DNA of 64,000 bases from assembly GCA_963969495.1 (NCBI GenBank), contig OZ018331.1, positions 151,339,264 through 151,403,263 of the forward strand, given 5' to 3'. Origin of the DNA: Ceratothoa steindachneri. Lineage: Eukaryota > Arthropoda > Malacostraca > Isopoda > Cymothoidae. The notes under the pieces are model-generated. The model ran no database searches and was not told the DNA's origin. It worked only from the letters and a program-made list of their open reading frames with translations. Of this stretch, positions 33,690 to 43,690 are shown one piece after another. Every line of letters starts with the position of its first letter. Positions within the stretch are counted from its first letter, which is position 1. Position numbers and translations under genes: made by a program.

Positions 33690-34800
33690 TGTTCAACGAG
33701 GTATCAAGGTCTGTTGAAGCAGAGCAAAGTATCAAGGTTTGTTCAAGCACAGCAAGGTATCAAGGTCTGGTCAAGAACTGCATTTATCAATGTCTGTTCA
33801 AGAACAGCATGGTATCAAGGTCTGTTCAAGAACAACATTGTATAAATGTATGTTCAAGAACAGCAATGTTTCAAGGTCTGCTCAAGAACAGCAAGGTATC
33901 AAGGTCTGGTCAAGAACAGCATTTATCAATGTCTGTTCAAGAACAGCAAGGTATCAAGGTCTGGTCAAGAACAGCATTTATCAATGTCTGTTCAAGAACA
34001 GCATGGTATCAAGGTCTGTTCAAGAACAACATTGTATAAATGTATGTTCAAGAACAGCAATGTATCAAGGTCTGCTCAAGAACAGCAAGAGTCAAAGTTT
34101 GTTCAAGAACAGTAAAATATCAAAGTCTGTTCAAGAACAGCCATGCATCAAGGTCTGCTCAAGAACAGCAATTTATCAATGTATATTCAAGAACAATAAG
34201 GTATCAAGGTCTGCCCAAGAACTGCAAGGTATCGAGGTCTGCTCAGGAACTGCAAGGTATCAAGGTCTGTTCAAGAACAGCAATGCATAAAGGTCTCTTC
34301 AAGAACAGAAAAGTGTTAATGCCTGTTCAAGCAGAGCAAGTTATCAAGATCTGTTCAAGAACAGCAATGCATCAAGGTCTACTCAAGAAAAGCAACGTAT
34401 CAAGGTCTGCGAAAGAACAGCAATGTATCAAGGTCTTCTCAAGAATAGCAATATATCAAGGTCTGTTCATGAACGTCAATACATCAAGGTCTGTTCAAGA
34501 ACAGCAAGTTGTCAAGGTCTGTTTAAGAAGAGTAAGGTATCAAGGTCTGCATAAGAACAGCATTGCATCAAGGTTTGTTCAAGCAAAACAAGTTATAAAG
34601 GTCTACTCAAGAACAGCAATGTATCAAGGTTTGTTCAAGCAGAACAGGTTATCAAGGTCTACTCAAGAACAGCAATTTCTTAAGGTCTCTTCAAGCAGAA
34701 CAGGTTATCAAGGTCTGTGCAAGAACATCAAGGTATCAAGGTCTGCTCAGAAACAGCAATATATCAAGGTCTCTTCAAGTACAGCAAGGTAGTTAAAGGA
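33690..34800. repeat. 28-bp minisatellite, about 40 copies
   Basis: Unit close to TATCAAGGTCTGTTCAAGAA + CAGCAAGG (28 bp). Three consecutive units make an 84-bp period that reads in all three plus frames as cyclic peptides (YQGLFKNSK, VSRSVQEQQ, GIKVCSRTA), giving overlapping open frames up to 250 codons. Higher-order units of two or more repeats are visible (for example 33745-33860 and 33930-34050 are nearly identical), which indicates unequal exchange or slippage. Confidence 0.9.
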
Positions 34801-35350
34801 CTGTTCAAGAAGTACTGACAGCCGCCTGTTCTCCACCCAGAATAGTGCTTTGGTTCAAGAAGGGCTCAAGAGGTGCTCAGGAAAGGATGGATGGTTTTTC
34901 TTTAGATGTGAGGCTGACCCCGAAAGGGCTCGATGAGCATTCAGGGAGGGCTCTATGGGTACTTAGGAAGGGCTTAATAAGTATTACGTGGCGCTGGATT
35001 GGTAGTACGAGAGGGTTCAATGTGTGCTATTGGATACTGAAGGTTGAAGCGCTCAGTGGATGTTGCGAATGGGGAAAGTGGGGCTCAAAGAGTGTAATGT
35101 GACGGATAATTGGGTGTCACGATCTGAACTAAGCTGTGGGCAGGGCTCAATGGGTATTATGTGACCCCTCGATGGATGTCGCTGACCCGATGAAATGCGC
35201 TTGAGCTTCGCCGCTTAGTTCTCCGGAGGACTTCAAGGGTGTTACGCGAGGGCTCAAGGAGTGTGACGGAAGGGAACATGACAAAGCTGTGCTGTGTCGC
35301 TATTGGAGGGTGAAAGGGTGTTACGGAAGGTCTTTGCGAGTGCTCAGGAA
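34801..35350. repeat. Degenerate GGGCTCAATGGG-type minisatellite, right block
   Basis: Imperfect repeats of the motif also present left of the 28-bp array. No gene. Confidence 0.55.
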
Positions 35351-35624
35351 GTTGTGTGGAGTGTAAAGAAAAGCAGAGAAAGAAGGAGGAAAATTAAATT
35401 AATAAGAGGCAGGATGAGAAAGGCAGGATAAAAGATTCCTTGTCACAGACAAGCCTGGTACCCCCCCCCCCGCTCTTCATCACATTAAAAGATAGTTTTC
35501 AACATATTTAATTTCTGTGTTTCCAAAACTTTTTGAAGACAGGAAGATGCAGAGACCTTTTGTCTTTCGGATTATATAATAATGCATTACAAGAGAAAAG
35601 AAATTTGACTTAAATGTGACAAGA

Positions 35625-35767
35625 AACATGAGGTTTAGGGGCAAGACAAAGGGACATTGGAAAACATAAGGATCATTGAGATCAAAGGACGGCATAATGA
35701 AGGCAATCCTTTGATTTTATTTATCCTTGTTTTCCAATGTCCCTTTCTTTTGCCCCTAAAATTCATG
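35625..35767. repeat. Imperfect foldback (arms ~60 bp)
   Basis: GGGGCAAGACAAAGGGACAT... pairs with ATGTCCCTTTCTTTTGCCCC; the arms continue inward to TCAAAGGA/TCCTTTGA with a ~17-nt loop. It lies just before a (TA)n tract and PLE P2b. It could be a MITE or another PLE end fold. Confidence 0.65.
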
Positions 35768-35808
35768 CCTTTTCTCTCATTGCTCAATAAATCAAATTCT
35801 TTTAATTG

Positions 35809-35811
<3 letters not shown>

Positions 35812-35890
<79 letters not shown>
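35812..35890. repeat. (TA)n microsatellite
   Basis: About 39 TA units at the 3' end of P2b. Confidence 0.97.
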
Positions 35891-35893
<3 letters not shown>

Positions 35894-36520
35894 GAATTAA
35901 ACCACATTCTCCGAAGACAATTTAATTCAGAACAGTTTCGGTGTATCTCACACCCTTTTTCAACTGACACTGAATAGAAAATATTTGAAAATGCTTAACT
36001 ACATAACACAGAGTCAGGTCGTGAAAGATCCCCTCTTTTTTCCCCAATCCCCTACTTGTGGCTAGTCAGGGGAGGGGGGGGGTTATGCCTAAACATATTG
36101 AAGGGCTGACATTTCGCTATTTTGTTTATTTCCTTTCGTATTACAGGATTAAAAGAAAATTGACCCTCAGATAGATTTAAATTAGGAACTGATGATATCA
36201 AGCTCGATTCTACGATTCTTCTTTTAACATAGTTAGCCGATTTAAATACCATTTTACTTCCATTGAAATCGATCGAATGATTCAAAATATGGCAAAATAT
36301 TCCACTGCTTTCGCTGCCCACTCTAATATCTCTTTTGTGTTCATACAATCTCTTGTCTAGATTTCTCCCCGTTTTCCCTATATAAACTTTAGGGCAATCG
36401 TTGGATGGTATTGCATATACTCCTATGTTATGATGTTCTTTGGGTTTCCTGGCCATCATCAATTGGTTTAAGGAATTATTATAATTAAAGTTATTTCCTA
36501 ATTCGAAAAATTTCGTACAG
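35891..36520 (-). pseudogene. Penelope-like element 3' part, type P2 (copy P2b)
   Basis: The minus frame 36462-36052 reads IGVYAIPSNDCPKVYIGKTGRNLDKRLYEHKRDI, a GIY-YIG nuclease (GVYAIP...YIGKT...RLYEH), and NLNLSEGQFSFNPV as in P2a. The frame is open over 136 codons with a natural end. The RT is missing. The 3' UTR has a hammerhead-like remnant (GGTGT-GAGAT-ACACC-GAAAC at about 35955-35925), then 35 nt and the (TA)n tract. Confidence 0.78.
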
Positions 36521-36525
36521 GGTTG

Positions 36526-36608
36526 GGATTCAAACCAAGCACACTGAGGCAGCGAACAACCGCTTTGATCTCAATTAAACAGCCCCTTAGACCACTCGGC
36601 TACGTGGA
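36526..36608 (-). repeat. tRNA-like sequence (Ser/Leu type, long variable arm), left
   Basis: On the minus strand: A box-like GCCGAGTGGTCTAAGG, TTGA...TCAA anticodon stem, long variable region and B box GGTTTGAATCC. The T stem is imperfect. It is likely a tRNA-derived SINE head rather than a working tRNA gene. Confidence 0.5.
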
Positions 36609-36814
36609 AGATGGAAATCTTACAAATAAACAAGCTGGATTCATTTCATCATTCTTTCGCGTTCATGAAAGATTTATACATTGTATATTCGCCGCTTGTT
36701 TACTTCAATTCTCCTTTGTCCTTTGAATTCCTTATTAATTTCTCTCTCTTTCATAGTCCCGATCGAACTTGCGAAGCGTACCTTAAAAGCTTGTTTATTC
36801 GGAAAATTTCTGTC

Positions 36815-36908
36815 TTCCGCGTAGCCGAGTGGCCTAGGGGACGGTTGAATTGAGATCAAAGCGGTTGCTCGCTGCCTCAGTGTTACGGTTCGAATCCCAC
36901 CCCTGTAC
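36815..36908 (+). repeat. tRNA-like sequence (Ser/Leu type, long variable arm), right
   Basis: A box TAGCCGAGTGG (36822-36832) and B box GGTTCGAATCC (36887-36897) are perfect. TTGA-ATTGAGA-TCAA can form an anticodon arm with loop triplet TGA (Ser). The long spacing fits a class II tRNA. Acceptor and T stems do not pair fully, so I call it tRNA-derived. Confidence 0.55.
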
Positions 36909-37016
36909 ACAATTTTTCGAATTAGGAAATAACTTTTTCCGAAGAAAAATTATCCTGTTTTTCTGTTTCTTGCGGTTTGCTTGATTCATTTCATCATTCT
37001 TTCGCGCTCATGAAAG

Positions 37017-37019
<3 letters not shown>

Positions 37020-37083
<64 letters not shown>
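37020..37083. repeat. (TA)n microsatellite
   Basis: About 31 TA units at the 3' end of P3b. Confidence 0.97.
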
Positions 37084-37086
<3 letters not shown>

Positions 37087-38042
37087 TCACCTAGATTTCT
37101 TCTACAAAGCTTGAGTCTTATATTCAGTAAGAAGGACAAAACGAAGAGGCGGGTCCCATCTTTAATTCCAACGTTTCGGGTTATTACAAAACCCATCTTC
37201 AGGAGCTAAAAACAAATTCTAAATGAGTAATCTAAGCTTAAAAACATAAATAACAGCACAAGTTCAAAGTTAAAAACCACAGATCAGAGAAAATCACAAA
37301 AACTACGTTAAAAATATAAAATGAACGTTACGTTAATGAACAAACAAAATAGTGAGGTAAAGAACAGCAAAATATTTGTAAAGAGATACCATCAATTAAG
37401 GGCAAACAAAGTAAACGTAATATTACAAAATTAAACAAATGAAATGGAAAATTAGAGAATTGGATACAAACAAAAGGTAAAACTAAATTATAGACACTGA
37501 AACATTCCCTTACATGGTCGGATCACAATGACGAGTGAAAACAGGAAGGAATTCAAAGAATGAATACAGCTTGGTTGGTTGTTAAGTTATACACAGAGGA
37601 AAGGATGACGTGTCCTCATTTAAATTTGGGTGGTTGTATTTAATACAGAGTGATTCTTTAATGCGGAGAGATGAAATAGATTTAGCAAATTTTAAGACAG
37701 GAAAATCATTTAAGGACACGTCTGTTTTACAATCAATAGCACGTTTCCTGATGGAAGAAAACTCTTTGTTACTTAATGTTTTACCGGTTCTATGGCTAAT
37801 TCCCATTTGAGAACAAAAACGCGACTGAAGAGTTCGTATTGTGCTTCCTATATAGGTCCCCAACTTACAGCTAGGGCAAATGAATTTATATACAATGCAC
37901 GAACTAATCGTCGTGGGAATACTGTCCTTCACTTTAAAGAAATTACCAATATTTTTGTTATTAATGAATAGAAGTTTAAAATTAATTTGACAAAAATTGG
38001 AATTAAAGATGGGACCCACCTTCTTCGTTTTGTCCTTCTTAC

Positions 38043-38045
<3 letters not shown>
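37084..38045 (-). pseudogene. Penelope-like element 3' part, P3-like (copy P3b)
   Basis: Minus frame 38019-37582 reads SCIVYKFICPSCKLGTYIGS + TIRTLQSRFCSQMGISHRTG, a complete GIY-YIG domain (IVYKFICPSC...YIGS...RF) with its C-terminal helix region, open for 145 codons. The RT is absent. A 3' UTR of ~370 bp leads to a hammerhead (37212-37162). The outer ~54 bp at 37125-37168 and 37993-38045 are inverted copies of each other. Confidence 0.8.
37162..37212 (-). ncRNA. Hammerhead ribozyme (PLE-type)
   Basis: Minus strand: CTGAAGA (37202-37196), one T, stem II GGGTT-TTGTAAT-AACCC, GAAA (37177-37174), CG and TT cleavage site. Stem I has two pairs next to the core, an internal loop, then a TTTA/TAAA segment. 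The core is canonical, including the extra T seen in the 27039-27096 ribozyme. It sits about 80 nt before the (TA)n tract. Confidence 0.68.

Positions 38046-38118
<73 letters not shown>
38046..38118. repeat. (TA)n microsatellite
   Basis: About 34 TA units on the 5' side of P3b. Confidence 0.97.
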
Positions 38119-38119
<1 letters not shown>

Positions 38120-38520
38120 ACCCACATGCTTATCGATCCTGCATTTTAGTTGAAAGCCAGCTTGGCCCACATAACGACTAATGGAAGGTCGTACAGGTTT
38201 AATTATAAGCTACAGAGGATCGCAAACCCCATAGGAATTGACTCCTTGTGGCGAAAAAGGATTGCTAAGCACTTGGGTTTGTCTCACAGGAATGGCATTC
38301 CCATTTCCAACCCAGAAGCCTCATCCATTAGGCAACATTCTGATGATCATCAACATCCTATTAACCCAGCATCGTTTTAGCAACTTGTCTTCAGCCTCAA
38401 CATCTTTGGAGTTTAAAATCTTAACGTCGTTGTTCATCATTAAAATAAACCATAATTTAAATATTTATACCTCTTGCTTTATAACCAAGCAATTGCCTAT
38501 TTTATTGGGGTTTTTTTAAT
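38119..38520 (+). pseudogene. Penelope-like GIY-YIG C-terminal fragment (copy P3c)
   Basis: Reads KRIAKHLGLSHRNGIPISNP then EASSIRQHSDDHQHPINPASF and LSSASTSLEFKILTSLFI, closely matching the P3 C-terminal domain (RIAKHIGVSYRTNIPISKPE...). One frameshift near 38375. No RT. Confidence 0.78.
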
Positions 38521-39480
38521 TCAAAACATTATTTAATGTATTTTTAATCTAAGTTAAGGTCTGAACACCGGCCAATAAATGTTTAGAGCCATATATAACC
38601 TGGAAAGAGCCTTTAAAGAATGTTCTTCCCTCAACTACACCATCGAAGAAAGCCAAAACAACCAATTGCCATTTTTAGACAGCCTTACTACCAATATTAA
38701 TGAACCAATAACGACCAAAGTACACGTTAAAGCCACCAATCCGGATTTTGCATGAATGCAGGCAGCGAATGCCCTAAACGCTACCGAACAAGCGTGATCA
38801 AATCGTATATTAACCGTGCCTTCACCCACTGCAATACATAGAAAGGTACACATTATGAAGTTGAGAGAGAGCCACCCAGGTGCTCGTTAACAACGGATTA
38901 TCCAATAAAGAAAAACAGACAGCTATAAGAATTAAAATTGATCAACAGTACCTGTCAGAACTACAGAAAAACCGAAATACAGACAAGGAAAACATTATAG
39001 AATAGAACTCATTTACAAGAACACTATGAGCACAGAACACCATACAGAGGAGAGAGCAATCAAGGACATTATTAACCGAGGAATAAAACCCACGAATGCC
39101 GCAAAAAATATCGCACTAACAATCTACTATCAAAATAGACGGACATCAACTCTTCATAAAAAATAACCTCAAACCTCCTCCTCAACCCAAACATAGGACC
39201 CATCTGATATATGAGTACACAAGTACCTTAGGAGACTGTGAGGTCTTACCTAACTCCTATATCGGAATGACCAAAACCACACCTTCAAGAAGAATATCAT
39301 ACTACCTCAACAATTGTGCACCTAAAAAACATACACAAGAAATACATGGAACTTGCCTTAACAGAAAAATGATGGAAGAAAACACCCAAATTTTAGACTA
39401 TGCTCCCAACAGACGCCAATTACACCTTCTTGAAGTAATATATATCCAAGAAAACCAACCAAGTCTAAATATATAATCTA
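38521..39480 (+). pseudogene. Penelope-like element 3' part, type P4 (copy P4a)
   Basis: Frames in order: SSLNYTIEESQNNQLPFLDSL (RT region after the YIDD motif), HVKATN, a broken linker, then IYEYTSTLGDCEVLPNSYIG and MTKTTPSRRISYYLNN (GIY-YIG), and RRQLHLLEVIYIQENQPSLN. Several stops before 39170, cleaner after 39267. P4b at 39585-40440 is another copy in the opposite orientation. Confidence 0.72.
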
Positions 39481-39584
39481 ACTCCCATGAAATCCTGCCA
39501 ACTGCAAGAACAGGAAATCGAGGGACCAGGTAGATTTAGGACAGCAGCTTCTAGCCGCTAATCACCTCTGGCAAGAGTTTAATG

Positions 39585-40440
39585 ATGTTCATTTCGGCTT
39601 GTTGATTGGTACTGTCATTAGGTGACATATAACATTTTTTCCATTTTTTTTGCGGATAGTGGCGTGTATGTCTCCATTTGTGAACCCATTGTCTACGAGT
39701 ACTTGCATAGCACGCTCAAGTTCTTCGTGTGTATCTTTCCATGTTGAGCAATGGGTGAACGCGCGGTTGATGTATGCATTTATTACGTTTTTTTTTGTAA
39801 CGCTCAAGACATTCGCTATTTGCATTCATGCACAAACCTGGATTTGTATTTTGTCGTTATGTTTAGTGGTAAGAGTATCTAGAAATGGGAGTTGGTTATT
39901 TTGGCTATTTTCGATTGTATAGTTAAGAGAAGAGCAGTTTTTGAATGTTTCTAGTAGTTCTTGTATTTCTTCTTTTGTTTCTATATTTATGTATATATCG
40001 TCTATATATCTGCAGTAAATATGTGGCTTTGGTAAACTAAAAAATCTCCTTCTACCACTGTTCCCATGTAAAAGTTTTCAAATAGTACTCCAAGGGAAGA
40101 ACCCATTGCAGTCGCCGTTTGGTCCATAGAAGGAGGCTTCCGTAGTGCATATTAAGAGGAGTTCCTTCAAAGCATCTCTCGGTATGCTAATAGGGACGGA
40201 GGGATGGGGCGGGGGGGGGGGGTCGTTTTGGTCGTATACTCTTTTTAGGATTAAGTCTATAGTTTTGTGAACGGTACATTAGAAAATAAGGATTCTACGT
40301 CCATGGAGGCTATGATGCTTTTTGGGGTGGTAGAGCGGATTACAACAATGATTTTCTTGTGATTTTTTGAAACTTTGTTCGGTCGTTAAGGATAGTGTCC
40401 ATTTTGGCTAAGTATTCTTCTTTTGGTATGATGATATATA
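39585..40440 (-). pseudogene. Penelope-like element RT part, type P4 (copy P4b)
   Basis: Minus strand gives TATAMGSSLGVLFENFYMG (motif B, near 40090), HIYCRYIDDIYINIETKEE (motif C, near 40010), SSLNYTIENSQNNQLPFLDT and AYINRAFTHCSTWKDTHEEL. Motif B and C are in different frames. It stops before the GIY-YIG domain. It is the counterpart of P4a. Confidence 0.75.
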
Positions 40441-40447
40441 TGTATGA

Positions 40448-40450
<3 letters not shown>

Positions 40451-40529
<79 letters not shown>
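40451..40529. repeat. (TA)n microsatellite
   Basis: About 39 TA units, at the 5' side of P4b. Confidence 0.97.
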
Positions 40530-40532
<3 letters not shown>

Positions 40533-41059
40533 CCTCATTGTCCTCATTCAAGGAATTGACTGGACAAAAATGTTTACTTCCTGGGGATTTTGTGATGTGA
40601 TCATTACGTTCTCATGATATTAATGTCGATTTTCGAAGACATAAAGATGGTTTCTTAGAGTTGTTTAAATTGTTCTAATTTTGCGACAAGCTATTTAAAA
40701 AGAACTGTAATAATATCGAAGCCTTTAAAACTAGTAATGTCTATCATAAAAATAGGAAACGTCGGCAAAACTGATATTTGGATGCCACATGAACTGACTG
40801 ATGGTCAACGTTTATATGTTGCTTAATCTCTATTGGTTTGAAATACGAATGAACCATTCTTGGTCATAATTGTTAGTGGTAGATGAGAAAGAGGCTCTTT
40901 GCTACAATATTAAGCGCAAAAAACTTTGACTCGAACGCAAACAAAATCCCATCCCCGCATCTAGGTGGGGATGTGAAGGGAGTTCTTCATCCTCAATAAT
41001 GAGTTAACGGTTACTGCAGAACTAAGTGTTCAAAATTGCTACTTTTAAATAAGTGTTCA
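40530..41059. other. Spacer, nothing recognised
   Basis: No supported gene. A ~28-bp unit (GTGTTCAACAATTGCAACCT) begins to repeat at 41025 and continues to 41125 (about 3 copies). Confidence 0.45.
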
Positions 41060-41400
41060 ACAATTGCAACCTTTAAAAGAGTGTTCAACAATTGCAACCT
41101 TTGAAAAAGTTTTCAACAATTACAACATAAATGAAGCTCTTCAACAAAATCTTCCTTCAATGATACACCGAAAGAGTGCATCTTCCTTTATTATAATGTG
41201 CGCTCACATGTGTACGCCTAACCCACGAAAAAAATGTTGCGTTAGATTGGATAATTCATCTTCATCATCCATATTTCCCGGACCTTACACCATCTGATTA
41301 CCATTTAAGTCATTACAACATAACCTAAATAGCAAAGTTTACTCTAATATGGAGGTGGGAAAGGATTTCAATGAATGACTTCAAGAAACGTGTCCACTTA
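41060..41400 (+). pseudogene. Decayed mariner-like transposase C-terminal part
   Basis: Reads INEALQQNLPSMIHRKSAS + SFIIMCAHMCTPNPRKK, resembling the mariner stretch ALxxKRPALxNRKGVxFHHDNARPH, then in another frame DWIIHLHHPYFPDLTPSDYH, the H-PPYSPDLAPSDYHLF block that ends in the third catalytic Asp. The second Asp (HDNA) is changed. Stops and frameshifts are present. Confidence 0.65.
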
Positions 41401-41539
41401 TTAGATAAATGATGAGAGAAAATACAATAATGATGGAAGGCACTTTGCTGAATACACTAAAAATGATTTTACTTTCCTTTTAAACAAGGTCTGCTTTCAC
41501 TTCTTCTAATTTATGACCCTACCACCGTCGAAACTTACA
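41401..41539. other. Mariner remnant tail and spacer
   Basis: Possible continuation of the mariner 3' region; not resolved. Confidence 0.3.
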
Positions 41540-42260
41540 AAGAATTCCCAGACTAACTTTGGGAGGACCTTAGTAATTATATCATTCGAAAGAGAATGTA
41601 AAACAATATAAGGGTTTCAAATTTCGTTAGAATCGGCAGAATAGTTATAATGTTATTTCCAAAAAAAATAATTCCAGGGCTAACCTTGGGAGAACCTTGG
41701 TAATTATATAATTCGAAAGAGAATATAAAACAACATGGGGGTTTCAAATTTCATCAGAATTGGCAGAATAGTTATGATATTATTGCCCAAACAAAATAAT
41801 TTTGGGGCATACATTCAAAAGAGAATGTAAAACATATGGGTTTCATATTTCGTTAGAATCGGCCGAATAGTTATGATGTTATTGCCAAAACAAAATAATT
41901 CCCGGGCTAACCCTGGGAGGACTTTGGCAATTATATCATTCGAAAGAAAATATAAAACAACATAAGGGTTTCAAATTTCGTTAGAATTGGCCGAATAGTT
42001 ATGATGTTATTGCCGAATAATTGCAATGTTATTACAAAAACCAAAAAAACAAAAAGGGAACCGACCGACAGACCGATGTTATTGCCAGAGTAAAATAATA
42101 ATGGGGCTACCCTTGGGGGGACCTTGCAAATTATATAATTCAAAAGAGAATGTAAAAGAAGATACAGGATTCAAATTTCATTTGAATCAGCCGAATATTT
42201 GCAATGTTATTACAAAAACAAACAAAAAGGGAACCGACCGACTTAGTGAGATGTAAAATC
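41540..42260. repeat. Tandem repeat, units of ~90-200 bp, about five copies
   Basis: Repeating block GGGCTAACCCTGGGAGGACT ... ATTCGAAAGAGAATGTAAAA ... TTTCGTTAGAATCGGCCGAA ... AATAGTTATGATGTTATTGCC. Units start near 41546, 41671, 41803, 41897 and 42100. The block ends with GGGAACCGACCGAC at 42056 and 42230. Open frames here are not genes. Confidence 0.75.
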
Positions 42261-43044
42261 GCCCGCGACTAAAAAGACTGCCTGCTATATTTCCGACACA
42301 GAGATGTAAGTTCACATGTTTGAGTGACTTTACTCTGATACGAACTCGTTAATGAAGATTTAATTGCATTTCTACCACCCATATCGTATTTTTAGGTCGA
42401 AGAGTTTTACCCAAGAAGTTCTTGTCACCTGATTCTTTTTCTACTACTTCTGCCATTCAAATTTAAAATTTATTCTTTTTTCTTCGCTGTTGTACAACTC
42501 ACGCTACTACTACTATTAATAATAATAATAATAATAATAATAATTCTAGGTCGTCATCGCCTTACAGGAGTGATAGAAGGAAAATGAGGTTGAAACCAGA
42601 ATGAAGAAAAATGATAATTTACGTACCCATCAACCGCTCTTAAAGTCGCCCTTGAGCCATTCTGTGATATGAGAGATACTAAGAATGGTCCCCCACACGG
42701 GAGAAGACAGGTAGAACAAGTTAAAATGCAAGAGTTTCTGGTTCTATTTATTAAAAGTTATAGACCAATGCTTTCAAGAGGTATCTCTGTCTGTAGTTTA
42801 TAATATGAAGGAAGGAGGTTCGTTAAAAGGAAATGAAATAAGGAGAAGTGAAATTGACCTGAATGTGCATATGTCGAGTTGCCAACTTGGCGCGCTAGGG
42901 CTAGGAGTGTGGGAGGACAGGTGGGTGGTGCTAAATAATTTGAATCCGTCTGAGTTTCGCAAAGAAATCCGCGACTCCTTTTTGTGGAACAGAGAAATCG
43001 GACGAACGAACCAACGAAGAACCCTTTGAAGAATCGGCGACTAA
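42261..43044. other. Spacer with (TAA)n
   Basis: A TAA microsatellite is at 42513-42543. Overlapping small frames on the minus strand (42758-43277) derive from the following tandem repeat and are not supported as genes. Confidence 0.4.
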
Positions 43045-43232
43045 GCGGACGAACGGACTGAGACGATTGGTCGCACTCGACAGACTCAGGACCTCTCTCT
43101 TGAGGGAAGAACGAACTGAGACCAGAGGTCGCATTCGACAAACTCAGAGCGTCTCTCCCGACGGGTGAACAGACTGAGACCAGAGGTTGTACTCGACAGA
43201 CTTACGACGTCTCTCCCGACGCGTGAACACAG
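43045..43232. repeat. 58-60-bp tandem repeat, three copies
   Basis: Unit GAACGGACTGAGACGATTGG ... CTCGACAGACTCAG ... GTCTCTCCCGACG; copies near 43052, 43107 and 43167 with moderate divergence. Confidence 0.75.
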
Positions 43233-43519
43233 CCTTTTCTCAATCAAGAAGAAAAGACAGGAAACTGGATCAATCATTTGGGTTCACACCATAGGGAAAA
43301 AGTGGGTACACAGACACACAAAGAAAACGGATAAAAATATCAGAAATACGAGTGGTATAACAAATAATAGGAGGGGGGAAGTGGTTATAAATTCCAGGAA
43401 CAAGTTCTTAGAATAGACTACACTACAAATGACCTTGAACCTTTTGGGTATAGAGCGAGGACACAGACTGGATAGGAGGAACCCGACTGGATACGGGGAA
43501 AATATTAATAGGTAAATGA

Positions 43520-43690
43520 GCTACGACCTCGATCGGTTCCCACCGTGAGCGAAGTTAAGTGAAATCAGGTGGTATATTTCGTTCGTCGGGGGGTGAGAAC
43601 CCGATTCGAGTCGGGTCGCCATTACGGAGGTTGCCAGATGCTGTAGCAGCCCAGGGCTCGGATCTCACGTTAAGCTCTACTGATACCACA
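43520..43690 (+). repeat. Possible 5S rRNA-derived sequence (SINE3-like or pseudogene)
   Basis: GATCGGTTCCCACCGTGAGC, GAAGTTAAG (the 5S box A core), GGGGTGAGAACCCG and a final CAGATGCTGTAG occur in the order expected of a 5S gene, but internal parts do not align and an inserted GATTCGAGTCGGG hairpin is present. I treat it as 5S-like only. Confidence 0.35.

Larger units (their letters stand above)
36487..36945. repeat. Inverted repeat carrying tRNA-like sequences
   Basis: Arms 36487-36640 and about 36790-36945 are imperfect reverse complements (TTATTTCCTAATTCG ... CGAATTAGGAAATAA). Each contains a tRNA-like unit, so two Pol III promoter-like heads point outward. The 150-bp centre is AT-rich. 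Confidence 0.75.

Noticed and set aside
34040..34792. 250-codon plus ORF as a secreted repeat protein
   Set aside because: It is one of three overlapping frames of the 28-bp minisatellite; no signal peptide or unique flank.
42758..43277. Overlapping minus ORFs (127, 67 and 63 aa) as genes
   Set aside because: They span a 58-60-bp tandem repeat and have no recognisable domain.
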